Assembly: GCF_014396975.1 (NCBI RefSeq)
Contig: NZ_CP060719.1
Coordinates: 902,001 to 966,000, forward strand
Direction: 5' to 3'
Origin: Thermomonas carbonis
GTDB lineage: Bacteria > Pseudomonadota > Gammaproteobacteria > Xanthomonadales > Xanthomonadaceae
DNA length: 64,000 nt
The notes beneath the pieces are model-generated. The model was given only the letters and a program-made list of their open reading frames with translations, did no database searches and had not been told where the DNA came from. Shown here one piece after another: positions 26,310 through 36,589 of this stretch. Numbering within the stretch: position 1 is the first letter of the stretch; every line of letters begins with the position of its first letter. A program made the position numbers and the translations under genes.

Positions 26310-29073
26310 CATCCCAGTTGTTGCCGACGCCGGTATCGACCACCAGGGGCACCCGCAGCTCGGCCGCGCCTGCCATCAGCGCAGGCACCTGTTCCAGCAG
26401 GGTGGGCAGGAAGGCGTCGTCGACCTCGAACACCAGTTCATCGTGCACCTGCAGGACCATCAGGGCGCGGTCGCGATATCCCGCAAGCCAGGCGTCCACG
26501 CGCACCATCGCGCGCTTGATGATGTCGGCGGCGGTGCCCTGCATCGGTGCGTTGATCGCGGCGCGCTCGGCACCGGCGCGCTGCGCCGCGTTGCGCGAGT
26601 GGATGTAGTCCAGCGCGAGCCTGCGCCCAAACACGGTTTCCACGTAACCGGCATCGCGCGCCTGCTGGCGGGTGCGGTCCATGAAGTCGCGCACGCCCGG
26701 ATAGCGGCTGAAGTACAGGCCGATGTAGTCCTGCGCCTCGCCGCGGGCGATGCCGAGCTGCTTGGCCAGGCCGAACGCGCTCATCCCGTACATCAGCCCG
26801 AAGTTGATCGCCTTGGCCGCGCGCCGCTCGTTGCTGCTCACGTCCTCCAGCGGCTTGCCGAACACTTCCGCCGCGGTCGCGCGGTGGATGTCGGCGCCGC
26901 TTTCGAACGCGCGCACCAGCGCAGGATCGCCGGACAGGTGCGCCATGATCCGCAGTTCGATCTGCGAATAGTCGCAGGCCACGATCTTGCGCCCGGGCGG
27001 CGCAACGAAGGCGGTGCGGATGCGGCGGCCGTCCTCGCTGCGGATCGGGATGTTCTGCAGGTTCGGATCCGACGACGACAGCCGTCCGGTCGCCGCGCCG
27101 GCCTGGTGGTAGCTGGTGTGCACGCGGCCGGTCTCCGGGTTGACCATCTCCGGCAGCTTGTCGGTGTAGGTACTGCGCAGCTTCGCCAGGCCGCGGTACT
27201 CGAGGATGATGCGCGGCAGTTCGTGCTGGTCGGCGATCGCTTCCAGCGCTTCCTCGTTGGTCGAGGGCGCGCCGCTCGGGGTCTTCACCAACGCCGGCAA
27301 TTTGAGTTCGTCGAACAGCAACGCGCCGAGCTGCTTCGGCGAATCCAGGTTGAAGCTGCGCCCGGCCAATTCGGTCGCCTGTTGCTGCGCCGTCAGCATG
27401 CGCCGCGACAGATCGGCGGATTGCCGGCGCAGTTCATCGGCATCGATCATCACGCCGTTGGCCTCGACCCGCGCCAGCACCGGCACCAGTGGCATTTCGA
27501 TGTCGCGGTACACCGACAGCAGCGCCGGCTCTGCCTGCAGCTTCGGCAGCATCGCGCGATGCAGGCGCAGGGTGATATCGGCATCTTCCGCCGCGTAACG
27601 GGTGGCATCGTCCAGCGCGACCTGGGCAAACCCGATCTGCTTCGCGCCCTTGCCGGCCACGTCCTCGTACTTCACGGTCTGGTAGCCGAGGTGGCGCTGC
27701 GCCAGCGAATCCATGTCGTGTCGAGCAATGCCGGCGTTCAGCACGAAACTTTCCAGCATGGTGTCGTCGGTGTAGCCCTGCACCTCGACACCGTGGCGGC
27801 GCAGCACGTGCAGATCGTACTTGCCGTGCTGGCCGAGCTTGCGCTTCGACGGATCGACAAGGCATGGCCGCAATGCATCAAGCACCGCTTCGCGCGGCAA
27901 TTGCGCGGCCACGCCCGGCGCCTCATGCGCGATCGGGATGTAGCAGGCTTGGCCGGATTCCACGCACAGGCTGATGCCGACAAGGTTGGCGCGCATCGAA
28001 TCGAGTGAATCGGTTTCGGTGTCGAAGGCGAATTCATCGGCAGCGTGCAACTTCGCGATCCATGCATCGAGTTGCGCCATCTCCAGCACGCAATCGTATT
28101 CGCCGGGCGCGGACAGGGCGGGATCGAGTTCCGTTTGCGATGCCGGCGCACTGGGCGCAACAAAACCGTTGCCGCGCGCGATACCCGGCTCCTTCTCCGT
28201 CGCTGCCGATGAGGCATTCGACGACGCGCTCCCGTCGAGTTCCTTCAACGCCTGGTTGAAGCCGTAACGCGCGTACAACGTGCGCAGTGCTTCGACATCG
28301 CGCTCGCGCAGGTGCAGCTCGTGCGGGTCCTGGTCCAGCGCCACGTCGGTCTTGATGGTGGTGAGCGTGCGGTTGAGCGGCAGCCGCGGCAGCGCCTCAC
28401 GCAGGGCCTCCCCGATCTTGCCGCCGATCTTGTCGGCATTGGCGATCACGCCGTCGAGCGTGTCGTACTCGGCCAGCCATTTCGCCGCGGTCTTGGGGCC
28501 ACACTTCGGGATGCCGGGGATGTTGTCGATCGCATCTCCCATCAGCGCCAGGTAGTCGACGATCTGGTCGGCGCGCACGCCGAACTTGGCCATCACCGCT
28601 TCGTCGGAATCGAGCTTGCCGCCGCTCATCGTATTGACCAGCGCCACGTGCGGACGCACCAGTTGCGCCATGTCCTTGTCGCCGGTCGAAACGACGACGT
28701 CGATGCCGGCCTCCGCACCGCGGATCGCCAGGGTGCCGATCACGTCGTCGGCCTCCACGCCTTCCACGCGCAGCACGGGCAGGCCGAGTGCGGCGACGAT
28801 CGCCATCATCGGCTCGATCTGCGACCGCAACTCATCCGGCATCGGTGCGCGGTTGGCCTTGTACTCCGCGTACAGGTCGTCGCGGAAGGTCTTGCCGGGC
28901 GCATCCATCACGAAGGCGATGTAGTCCGGCTTTTCCTTCAGGTGCCCGCGCAGCATGTTGACGATGCCGAACAGCGCGCCGGTCGGTTCGCCCGCCGCAT
29001 TGCTCAACGGCGGCAGCGCGTGGAAGGCGCGATAGAGGTAGTTGTATCCGTCGATCAGTACGAGCTTGGCCAT
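26299..29073 (-). CDS. polA: DNA polymerase I
   Basis: Repair and Okazaki-fragment polymerase. The 924 residues carry all three activities: the 5'-nuclease domain (1 to ~290; LIDGYNYLYRAFHALPP, GVEADDVIGTLA, ALMGDAIDNIPG), the 3'-5' exonuclease domain with an intact DxE in FAFDTETDSLD (around 345), and the polymerase domain from about 520 with motif A ACDYSQIELRIMAHLSGD and motif C QVHDELVFEV. Length and domain order are as in E. coli Pol I. The ATG at 29073 opens with MAKLVLIDGY. Confidence 0.97.
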   Translation of the reverse strand: MAKLVLIDGYNYLYRAFHALPPLSNAAGEPTGALFGIVNMLRGHLKEKPDYIAFVMDAPGKTFRDDLYAEYKANRAPMPDELRSQIEPMMAIVAALGLPVLRVEGVEADDVIGTLAIRGAEAGIDVVVSTGDKDMAQLVRPHVALVNTMSGGKLDSDEAVMAKFGVRADQIVDYLALMGDAIDNIPGIPKCGPKTAAKWLAEYDTLDGVIANADKIGGKIGEALREALPRLPLNRTLTTIKTDVALDQDPHELHLRERDVEALRTLYARYGFNQALKELDGSASSNASSAATEKEPGIARGNGFVAPSAPASQTELDPALSAPGEYDCVLEMAQLDAWIAKLHAADEFAFDTETDSLDSMRANLVGISLCVESGQACYIPIAHEAPGVAAQLPREAVLDALRPCLVDPSKRKLGQHGKYDLHVLRRHGVEVQGYTDDTMLESFVLNAGIARHDMDSLAQRHLGYQTVKYEDVAGKGAKQIGFAQVALDDATRYAAEDADITLRLHRAMLPKLQAEPALLSVYRDIEMPLVPVLARVEANGVMIDADELRRQSADLSRRMLTAQQQATELAGRSFNLDSPKQLGALLFDELKLPALVKTPSGAPSTNEEALEAIADQHELPRIILEYRGLAKLRSTYTDKLPEMVNPETGRVHTSYHQAGAATGRLSSSDPNLQNIPIRSEDGRRIRTAFVAPPGRKIVACDYSQIELRIMAHLSGDPALVRAFESGADIHRATAAEVFGKPLEDVSSNERRAAKAINFGLMYGMSAFGLAKQLGIARGEAQDYIGLYFSRYPGVRDFMDRTRQQARDAGYVETVFGRRLALDYIHSRNAAQRAGAERAAINAPMQGTAADIIKRAMVRVDAWLAGYRDRALMVLQVHDELVFEVDDAFLPTLLEQVPALMAGAAELRVPLVVDTGVGNNWDEAH

Positions 29074-29130
29074 GCATCGATTCTACGCGGCGATGCGCTG
29101 GCACAATGACCGCATATCGCACGAGCAAAC

Positions 29131-30981
29131 ATGATGCAGCGCTGGTTCGAATCCCGCCTCGACCCCTTCCCCGACGCGCCACCGGCGCAGCCGCCAGCGA
29201 CGCTGTACGCGTTTTGCCGCCACTACACCCGTGGTGCCGAGCGCTGGTTGATTCTGCTCACCGTCAGCACCGGCCTGATCGCGCTGGCGGAAGTGGCGCT
29301 GTATGCCTACGTGGGCGCGCTGGTCGACCGGATGAATGCGGTCGGCCCAAGTGCATTCATGGCGCAGGAGGGCCCGCGACTGGCGTGGATGGCGGCGCTG
29401 GTTCTGGTCGTGTTGCCAGCACTGGTGCTGCTGAATTCGCTGGTGCAGCACCAGACCCTGCTGGGCAACTTCCCGATGCGGATCCGCTGGAACGTGCATC
29501 GCTACCTGCTGCGGCAGTCGATGGGCTATTTCCAGGACGAGTTCGCCGGGCGTATCGCCACCAAGCTGATGCAGACCTCGCTGGCGGTGCGCGAGACCGT
29601 GGTCAAGCTGCTGGACATCGGCAACTACGTGCTGGTGTATTTCGGCGGCACGTTGATCGTCGCGGCCAGCGCGGATTGGCGACTGATGCTGCCGTTCGTG
29701 GGCTGGCTCGGGTGCTACGCGCTGCTGATGCGCTGGTTCGTGCCGCAGATGGGCAAGGTGTCGCAGCAGCAGGCCGATGCGCGCTCCGACATGACCGGGC
29801 GCATCGTCGACAGCTACACCAACATCGCCACGGTCAAGCTGTTTTCGCATTCGCAGCGCGAACAGGCCTACGCACGCGAGGCGATGGGCGGGTTCCTGCA
29901 AAGCGTCTACGCGCAGATGCGGCTGGCGACCAATGTCTATAGCCTGCTGTACGCACTGAACATGGCCCTGCTGTTCGCAGTCGCCGCGCTGGGCCTGTGG
30001 CTGTGGCTGCATGGCCACGTCAGCGTGGGCGCGGTGGCGGTGGCCTCCGCGCTTGCGCTGCGCCTGCTCGGCATGTCGCACTGGATCATGTGGGAGCTGT
30101 CCGCGCTGTTCGAGAACATCGGCACCGTGCACGACGGCATCAGCTCGATCTCGCTGCCTCCGACCGTCGACGATGCGCCCGGCGCACCGGCATTGCCGCG
30201 CGTGTCCGGCGAGATCCGTTTCGAGGACGTGGCCTTCCACTACGGCAAGGGCAGCGGCGTCATCGAACACCTGGGCCTGCACATCCGCGCCGGCGAGAAG
30301 ATTGGCGTGGTCGGCCGCTCCGGTGCCGGCAAGTCGACGCTGGTGAACCTGTTGCTGCGCTTCCACGACGTCGAAGCCGGGCGCATTACCGTGGACGGCG
30401 TCGACGTGGCCAGCGTGCAGCAGGACTCGCTGCGTGCGCAGATTGGCGTCGTCACCCAGGACACCTCGCTGCTTCATCGAAGCGTGCGCGAGAACATCCT
30501 CTACGGCCGCCCGGATGCGACCGAAGAAGAAATGATCGAAGCCGCGCGCCAGGCGAACGCCGAGGGCTTCATCCATGAGCTTGTCGACGCGAAGGGCCGT
30601 CGCGGTTACGACGCCCAGGTCGGCGAACGCGGGGTCAAGCTGTCCGGCGGCCAGCGCCAGCGCGTCGCGATCGCCCGGGTGCTGCTGAAGAACGCGCCGA
30701 TCCTGGTGCTGGACGAAGCGACCTCGGCGCTCGATTCGGAAGTGGAAGCGGTGATCCAGGAGAACCTGTACCGGCTGATGCAGGGCAAGACGGTGATCGC
30801 GATCGCCCATCGGCTGTCGACCATCGCCGCGATGGACCGACTGGTGGTGATGGATGCCGGCCACATCGTCGAGGAAGGCAGCCACGAACAACTGCTGGCG
30901 CGCGGCGGCCTGTACGCGCAGCTGTGGCAGCGGCAGTCGGGCGGTTTCCTTACCCTCGAACCGGCCGCGGACGAGGGCTGA
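29131..30981 (+). CDS. ABC exporter half-transporter (membrane domain fused to ATPase)
   Basis: A 616-residue type-I ABC exporter subunit that should work as a homodimer. Six membrane helices lie within residues 40-320 and the nucleotide-binding domain is at about 350-600: Walker A GRSGAGKST, Q-loop VVTQDTSLLHRS, signature LSGGQRQRVAIARVLL, Walker B ILVLDEATSALD and switch His in AIAHRLSTI. All catalytic residues are intact. The substrate is unknown; the sequence resembles the multidrug-like exporter group rather than MsbA. Divergent from polA (57 bp between starts) and followed by the DUF2782 lipoprotein. Confidence 0.92.
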   Translation: MMQRWFESRLDPFPDAPPAQPPATLYAFCRHYTRGAERWLILLTVSTGLIALAEVALYAYVGALVDRMNAVGPSAFMAQEGPRLAWMAALVLVVLPALVLLNSLVQHQTLLGNFPMRIRWNVHRYLLRQSMGYFQDEFAGRIATKLMQTSLAVRETVVKLLDIGNYVLVYFGGTLIVAASADWRLMLPFVGWLGCYALLMRWFVPQMGKVSQQQADARSDMTGRIVDSYTNIATVKLFSHSQREQAYAREAMGGFLQSVYAQMRLATNVYSLLYALNMALLFAVAALGLWLWLHGHVSVGAVAVASALALRLLGMSHWIMWELSALFENIGTVHDGISSISLPPTVDDAPGAPALPRVSGEIRFEDVAFHYGKGSGVIEHLGLHIRAGEKIGVVGRSGAGKSTLVNLLLRFHDVEAGRITVDGVDVASVQQDSLRAQIGVVTQDTSLLHRSVRENILYGRPDATEEEMIEAARQANAEGFIHELVDAKGRRGYDAQVGERGVKLSGGQRQRVAIARVLLKNAPILVLDEATSALDSEVEAVIQENLYRLMQGKTVIAIAHRLSTIAAMDRLVVMDAGHIVEEGSHEQLLARGGLYAQLWQRQSGGFLTLEPAADEG

Positions 30982-31051
30982 TGGTTCGCGTTTCACGGCG
31001 CGTCGCGGCCACCATCGCGCATACTTCGATCACCCCACGCAGGAGCCCGAC

Positions 31052-31327
31052 ATGCGCAAGACCTTGCTGATCCTGTTCGCACTTGTGGTGTCAGCCTGCA
31101 GCACGGTGCCGCCGGAAGAGATGCTGGCCAACGCCGAACCGGTCACCCGCAAGGAAGCCAACGGCGACACCGTGACCGAGTACCGCGTGGCCGGTGCGCT
31201 GAAGATGGTGAAAGTGGTGCCGTTCCGCGGGCCGACGTACTACATCCACGACCGCGACGGCGACGGCAAGCTCGACTGGAACGAAGGCGAGGCGCCGATG
31301 ACCTACTACAAGCTCTACAGCTGGTAA
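31052..31327 (+). CDS. DUF2782-family small lipoprotein
   Basis: A 91-residue protein with a signal peptide and lipobox VSAC (Cys16), then a short domain holding TVTEYRVAGALKMVKVVP and GPTYYIHDRDGDGKLD, the DUF2782 pattern. The DRDGDGKLDWNEG segment looks like a calcium-binding loop, but this is only resemblance. Function is unknown. Relatives are often encoded next to polA in gammaproteobacteria; here the ABC exporter intervenes. AGGAG six bases before the ATG at 31052 fixes the start. Confidence 0.85.
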   Translation: MRKTLLILFALVVSACSTVPPEEMLANAEPVTRKEANGDTVTEYRVAGALKMVKVVPFRGPTYYIHDRDGDGKLDWNEGEAPMTYYKLYSW

Positions 31328-31346
31328 TCGTCGCGGCGGATCGCGC

Positions 31347-32738
31347 GTGCCGGGCCTGTTCCCGCTGGGCGAACTGCATGGCATGGCCCTGCTGCATGTC
31401 GCCGCGGTCGCGGTCGGCCTGCTGCTGTATGTCGCACTGACCCACTCCGGCCGGCAACGGCGCGCACCATCTGCCGCCATCGGCTGGGTGGTGTCGCTGG
31501 TCGCCTTCCCCTACCTTGCGCTGCCCGTCTACCTGCTGCTCGGCACGCGCAAGCTCGCCCATCCATGCGAGGCCATCGCAAACGAGGCGGTCGCCGATGA
31601 GGGGCGGTGGCTGCAGGCGCTGGGCCATGGACTGGGCCTGCCGCCTGCACGGCATTGCCATCGCATTGACCTGCATGCCGATGGTGAAGGGGCATTGCAG
31701 GCGTTGCTGGTATTGCTCGATGGCGCGTCCTCACGCATCGACATCGAGATCTTCATCCTGCGCGATGACGCGGTGGGCAAGCAGGTCGCCGCGGCGTTGC
31801 AACGCGCGACGGTCCGTGGCGTGCGCGTACGGGTGTTGCTGGACGGCGTCGGCACCTTGGCCGGGCATCGCGCCAGCGCCGCGCTGTTGCGCGATGCCGG
31901 TGCCGAGCTGCGCTGGTTCGCACCAATGCGGCTGCGCCTGCATCCGCAGTTCGGGCGCGGCAACCTGCGCAACCATCGCAAGCTGGTGCTCGTCGACGGC
32001 CACGCAATGTGGACCGGCGGCCGCAACCTGGCCGAAGAATATTTCCTCGATGGTGCGACATCGATGGCCTGGCGCGACCTGAGCGTGGTGGTCGAAGGCG
32101 GCATCGTCGCGGATGCGCAGACGGTGTTCGAGCGCGACTGGGCATCGACGTTTTCGGGCACCTCAAAGACACCGTCGCCTGTTCCCGCAGCGCCCGATGC
32201 AGGCGCTCGCGCGCAGTTGCTGCCCAGTGGCCCCGACCGCCGCGACGACACGGCGTATTCGCTGTTCCTCAACGCGATCCACCGCGCCGACGCGCGGGTG
32301 CTGCTGGCGACGCCGTACTTCGTGCCGGATGCGCAGTTGCAGACGGCATTGCTGCTGGCCTGCCGGCGCGGCGTCGACGTGCAACTGCTGATGCCGGCGC
32401 GTTCCAACCACCGCATGGCCGACATCGCCCGTGAGCGCAGCCTGCGCGAACTGGCGGCGGCTGGCGCGCGCATCCATCTGCTGCCGGGGATGCTGCATGC
32501 GAAGGCGATCATCGTCGACGATGCGCTGGCGAGCTGCGGTTCGATCAACTTCGACGGACGCAGCCTGTTCCTCAACTACGAGCTCAACCTGCTGTTCCAC
32601 GATGCCGGGCAGGTCGCCGACTTGGCCGCTTGGTTCACGGCGCAGCGCGCGCAGGCCGCCGGCTATGTGGCGCGTGCGCCAGGCTGGTGGCGCGACATCG
32701 GCGAAGGCTTGGTGCGCGCGGTGGGCTTCCAGTTGTAG
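31347..32738 (+). CDS. cls: Cardiolipin synthase (two-HKD phospholipase D family)
   Basis: Makes cardiolipin from phosphatidylglycerol or related lipids at the inner membrane. The 463-residue chain has two N-terminal membrane helices (about 13-33 and 44-66), then two PLD domains with complete HKD motifs: NHRKLVLVDGHAMWTGGRN and MLHAKAIIVDDALASCGSINFD. PYFVP before the second motif is also typical. The start is uncertain: GTG at 31347 or an ATG at 31383, which leaves the first helix intact. It follows the DUF2782 gene by 19 bp and may share its transcript. Confidence 0.9.
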   Translation: MPGLFPLGELHGMALLHVAAVAVGLLLYVALTHSGRQRRAPSAAIGWVVSLVAFPYLALPVYLLLGTRKLAHPCEAIANEAVADEGRWLQALGHGLGLPPARHCHRIDLHADGEGALQALLVLLDGASSRIDIEIFILRDDAVGKQVAAALQRATVRGVRVRVLLDGVGTLAGHRASAALLRDAGAELRWFAPMRLRLHPQFGRGNLRNHRKLVLVDGHAMWTGGRNLAEEYFLDGATSMAWRDLSVVVEGGIVADAQTVFERDWASTFSGTSKTPSPVPAAPDAGARAQLLPSGPDRRDDTAYSLFLNAIHRADARVLLATPYFVPDAQLQTALLLACRRGVDVQLLMPARSNHRMADIARERSLRELAAAGARIHLLPGMLHAKAIIVDDALASCGSINFDGRSLFLNYELNLLFHDAGQVADLAAWFTAQRAQAAGYVARAPGWWRDIGEGLVRAVGFQL

Positions 32739-32764
32739 CGGCCCACGCCAATGGCGCTCCGGCG

Positions 32765-34297
32765 TTACTGCTTCAGCGAATCGAGGTGTGCCCGCAGTCC
32801 GTCGGTGGCGATGGGCGCAACGTCGCGCGTCGACAGGCAGGCAAGATCGGGCTTGGCCGCCGGGTTGCGCAGGAACGCATGGGCGATGCCACGCGTGCAG
32901 TCGTCCTGGCCCATGCCGGCGTGCGAGGCACCACGCACCTGCACCAGGGTGCTGTTGCGCAGGTGGCGACTGGCCAGGACGGCATCGTCGTAGGGCGTGG
33001 CGGGATCGAATTCGCCGCCGTACAGCAGGCTGGGCACGTCGCTGTGCACCGGCGTGAAGAACGCCGGCGGCGCGCGTTCGGATTGCCAGGCCGCGCACTC
33101 GCGGGCATTTGCTTCGGCTATCGCATCTGTTCCTGCCAGCTCGGGATAGCGTTGCATCGCCGCGCGGACCGCGGGCGTGGTGTCGCCGACGCCGATCTCG
33201 AAACAGTTGATCGTCTGCGCCAGGCCAAAGCTGTAGTCGCCAAAGCTGTCGGTGCCGCCGTACAGCGCAACGATGCGGCGGATCATCGCTTCGTCGCCGT
33301 TGGCGGCGTGCTCGATCGCCAACGGCACCCAACGCACCAAGCTGGATTGCACCAGCATCGTCCAGATCGAGGACAGCAACCGACCGCCATTGATGCGCCC
33401 GCCATCGTCCTGCACCAGCGGCGCGGCATCTAGTCGTTTCCTCGCCACCTGCAAGCGACCCAGCATGTCGGGGAAGCGCGCATGGCAGGCGGCTTCGCGA
33501 TCACAGCTGCGCTGCAGGGCCTGGAAGGCGAGCGCGGTGCTGGTGATCTGCTCCGCGCCATGCGGCGAGTTCGGCGGATATGGCGAATCGAGGATCGCCG
33601 CACGCACGCTGCCCGGATGTCGCCGCAGGTATACCAGACCAACCAGTGTGCCGTAGGAGATGCCGTAGAGGTTCCATTGCCGCACACCGAGCGCGCGACG
33701 CAGGTCCTCGGCATCCTCCACCGTCGCGCTGCTGCTGTAGGCGGCGAAGTCGAAGCCCTCCGCCAGCATTCTTGGTCGGCAGTCCGCATAGGCGGCGATC
33801 GTGCGCTGCATCGCTTCGCGGGGCGCGAGCGCCTGTGCGTTCACGGTCTCCAGCGTGCGCTTCAACTCCGGGCAGAACGCAGGTTGCGAGCGGCCGGTGC
33901 CGCGCTGGTCGAGGAACACCAGGTCGCGGGTCTTGCGCAGCGCTGGCCAGGTCTTGCTCTGCGGGAAGTACGGGAAGAAATAATCGACCGTGGCATAGCC
34001 GGGGCCGCCGTTGAGATACAGCAGGGGCGCGTCATCGCTTTCCGGAACATCGGCGCGGGCAATCGCGATCCACAGCTTGAGCGTGCGGTTGTCAGCCTTG
34101 CCGCGCGATTCGCGCACGTGCAACCAGCCGCAATCGATGCGCTGCTGCGAAGCCCAATCGGCGGCGACATCGAGGAACGCGCACGGCGCGGGCTCGAAAC
34201 GTGGCGTGGTCGCGCGCACGGGGTCGGCCGCGGCGGCGACGGTGCCTGCAAACAGGCAACAACATGCAAGCAGGGCTTCGCGAAACCGCATCCTCAT
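32765..34297 (-). CDS. Secreted S33-type alpha/beta-hydrolase (TAP-like peptidase)
   Basis: A 510-residue exported hydrolase of the proline-iminopeptidase/tripeptidyl-aminopeptidase group. A signal peptide (FREALLACCCLFAGTVAAAA) precedes the core. The oxyanion stretch is YLNGGPGYAT, the family block FLDQRGTGRSQP follows, and the nucleophile elbow is YGISYGTLVGL. The catalytic Asp is in GGEFDPATP and the His in RGASHAGM. Such enzymes release short peptides from N-termini in the periplasm. ATGs at 34297 and 34291 are both possible. It lies downstream of uvrD on the same strand, 75 bp away. Confidence 0.88.
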   Translation of the reverse strand: MRMRFREALLACCCLFAGTVAAAADPVRATTPRFEPAPCAFLDVAADWASQQRIDCGWLHVRESRGKADNRTLKLWIAIARADVPESDDAPLLYLNGGPGYATVDYFFPYFPQSKTWPALRKTRDLVFLDQRGTGRSQPAFCPELKRTLETVNAQALAPREAMQRTIAAYADCRPRMLAEGFDFAAYSSSATVEDAEDLRRALGVRQWNLYGISYGTLVGLVYLRRHPGSVRAAILDSPYPPNSPHGAEQITSTALAFQALQRSCDREAACHARFPDMLGRLQVARKRLDAAPLVQDDGGRINGGRLLSSIWTMLVQSSLVRWVPLAIEHAANGDEAMIRRIVALYGGTDSFGDYSFGLAQTINCFEIGVGDTTPAVRAAMQRYPELAGTDAIAEANARECAAWQSERAPPAFFTPVHSDVPSLLYGGEFDPATPYDDAVLASRHLRNSTLVQVRGASHAGMGQDDCTRGIAHAFLRNPAAKPDLACLSTRDVAPIATDGLRAHLDSLKQ

Positions 34298-34372
34298 TCC
34301 CGTCGGCGGAATGCCGGCATCGAACACTTGCGCCAACGCCAAGGCATGCGCTGCGCGGCCAACAGGCTTGCG

Positions 34373-36580
34373 CTACGCCGGTTGCAGGTTCGCGTAAGCC
34401 AGCACCAGCCACTTGCTGCCCACGTCGTCGAAGTTCACCTGGATGCGCGCATGCGTACCGCTGCCTTCGACATCGGTGACGAAGCCGGTGCCGAAGGTCG
34501 GGTGGCGCACGTTGGCACCGAGCCGCACCGCCGGCACTTCGATCGCCGCATGGCCTCGGTCGCGCGGCGCGAAGCGGTTGGCCTGGTTGCCGTAGCCACC
34601 GCGCGCCGCGTACGCATTCGCCTGCGGCTTCGGGCGGATCTCGCGCAGCAGCGACTTGGGGATCTCGCGCAGGAAGCGCGAGGGCAGGCCGTACATGTCG
34701 CTGCCGTGGATGCGCCGGGTCTCCGCGTGGCTGAGCACCAGTTGCTGGCGCGCACGGGTGATGCCGACGTAGGCCAGCCGCCGCTCTTCCGCCATGCGCC
34801 CCGCTTCCTCGGCCGAGCGCGCATTCGGGAACAACCCCTCCTCCAGCCCCGCAAGGAACACCAGCGGGAATTCCAGGCCCTTGGCGCTGTGCAGGGTCAT
34901 CAGCTGCACGCCATCGGCACCGGCTTCGGTCTGGCCTTCGCCGGCTTCGAGTGCGGCGTAGCTGAGGAAGGCGACCAGTTCGGTCAGGCCAGCGGCTTCG
35001 TCGTCGTCGCGGCGGGTGAAGCGCGACGCCACCGAGACCAGTTCGTCCAGGTTCTCGATCCGCGATTCGGAATCCAGCCCGCCGCGGCCTTCCTTCGCCC
35101 AGTGCTCGCGCAGGCCTGAGCGTGCCAGCACGTGGTCGATCTTCTCCGGCAACGGCATGTCGGCGGTTTCCGTCGCCAGCAGGTCGATCAACTGGGAGAA
35201 ACCGGCCAGCGCGTTGCGCGCACGGCCCGCCAATGTCGATTGTTCGCACAGACGGCGCGACGCCCGCCACAGCGATTCGCGATGCTCGCGGGCGGTGCGC
35301 CGTACTTCGTCGAGGGTGCGCTCGCCGATGCCGCGGGTCGGCGTGTTGACCGCGCGCTCGAACGCCGCGTCGTCGTCGCGATTGGCGACCAGTCGCAGGT
35401 AGGCCAACGCGTCCTTGATTTCGGCGCGTTCGAAGAAGCGCATGCCGCCATACACGCGGTACGGCACCTGCGCGGCCAACAGCGCTTCTTCGAAGGCACG
35501 CGACTGCGCATTGCTGCGGTAGAGGATCGCGGCCTCGCCGTGGGCACCGCCATCGCGCACCCATTGCGAGATGCGCTCCACCACGTAGCGCGCCTCGTCG
35601 ATCTCGTTCCAGGCGGCGTACAGGTCGATCTGCTCGCCCTCGCCGGCATCGGTCCACAACTGCTTGCCGAGGCGATCCTCGTTGTGTGCGATCACCGCGT
35701 TGGCGGCATTGAGGATGTTGGCGCTGGAACGGTAATTCTGTTCCAGCTTGAGCGTGACGGCACCCGGGTAGTCGCGCAGGAAGCGCTGCACGTTCTCGAC
35801 CTTGGCGCCGCGCCATCCGTAGATCGCCTGGTCGTCGTCGCCGACCACGAAGACTTGTCCGGTCTCGCCGGCAAGCAAGCGCACGAAGCCGTACTGGATC
35901 GCATTGGTGTCCTGGAATTCGTCGACCAGCAGCTGGCCGAACCGGTGCCGGTAATGCGCCAGCAACGCCGGCGTGTCACGCAGCACTTCATGCGCGCGCA
36001 GCAGCAGCTCGGCGAAATCGACCAGGCCCGCGCGTTCGCAACGCGCCTGGTATTCGGTGTAGGCGCTGAGCATCGCCGAGGCCCATTCGTCCCCTTCCGG
36101 CTGGATGTGCTGCGGCCGGCGGCCCTCGTCCTTCTGCGCGTTGATCCACCACGCGATCTGCCGCGGCGGGAAGCGCGCCTCGTCCAGTTCCAGCGACTGC
36201 ACCACGCGTTTGACCAGGCGTTGCTGGTCGTCGCTGTCCAGCACCTGGAAACTTTCCGGCAACTTCGCGTCCTGCCAGTGCAGGCGCAGCAGGCGGTGGG
36301 CGATACCGTGGAAAGTGCCGACCCACATGCCGCGCGGCTCGCCACCCAGCTGCGCGGCGATGCGCGCGCGCATCTCGCCGGCCGCCTTGTTGGTGAAGGT
36401 GACCGCGAGGATGCCGTGCATCGGCACGCCATACACCTCGTGCAGCCAGGCGATGCGATGGGTGAGCACGCGGGTCTTGCCGGAGCCGGCACCGGCGAGG
36501 ACGAGGTAATGACCGGGCGCAGCGGAAACGGCCTCGCGCTGGGCCGGGTTCAGCCCGTCGAGGAGGTGGGAAACATCCAT
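34373..36580 (-). CDS. uvrD: DNA helicase II (UvrD)
   Basis: 3'-5' SF1A helicase of nucleotide-excision and mismatch repair. The 735 residues carry Walker A AGAGSGKTRVLTHR (about 29-42), VTFTNKAA, GTFHG, Walker B LLVDEFQDTN, VVGDDDQAIYGWRGA, and motifs V-VI TLHSAKGLEFPLVF and RRLAYVGITRAR. The C-terminal HPTFGTGFVTDVEGSG block is the UvrD Tudor-like domain that contacts RNA polymerase, which separates it from Rep. Start MDVSHLLDGLNPAQREAV is canonical. It lies 9 nt after the stop of the LOV/GGDEF/EAL gene on the same strand. Confidence 0.96.
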   Translation of the reverse strand: MDVSHLLDGLNPAQREAVSAAPGHYLVLAGAGSGKTRVLTHRIAWLHEVYGVPMHGILAVTFTNKAAGEMRARIAAQLGGEPRGMWVGTFHGIAHRLLRLHWQDAKLPESFQVLDSDDQQRLVKRVVQSLELDEARFPPRQIAWWINAQKDEGRRPQHIQPEGDEWASAMLSAYTEYQARCERAGLVDFAELLLRAHEVLRDTPALLAHYRHRFGQLLVDEFQDTNAIQYGFVRLLAGETGQVFVVGDDDQAIYGWRGAKVENVQRFLRDYPGAVTLKLEQNYRSSANILNAANAVIAHNEDRLGKQLWTDAGEGEQIDLYAAWNEIDEARYVVERISQWVRDGGAHGEAAILYRSNAQSRAFEEALLAAQVPYRVYGGMRFFERAEIKDALAYLRLVANRDDDAAFERAVNTPTRGIGERTLDEVRRTAREHRESLWRASRRLCEQSTLAGRARNALAGFSQLIDLLATETADMPLPEKIDHVLARSGLREHWAKEGRGGLDSESRIENLDELVSVASRFTRRDDDEAAGLTELVAFLSYAALEAGEGQTEAGADGVQLMTLHSAKGLEFPLVFLAGLEEGLFPNARSAEEAGRMAEERRLAYVGITRARQQLVLSHAETRRIHGSDMYGLPSRFLREIPKSLLREIRPKPQANAYAARGGYGNQANRFAPRDRGHAAIEVPAVRLGANVRHPTFGTGFVTDVEGSGTHARIQVNFDDVGSKWLVLAYANLQPA

Positions 36581-36589
36581 CCGGCAAGT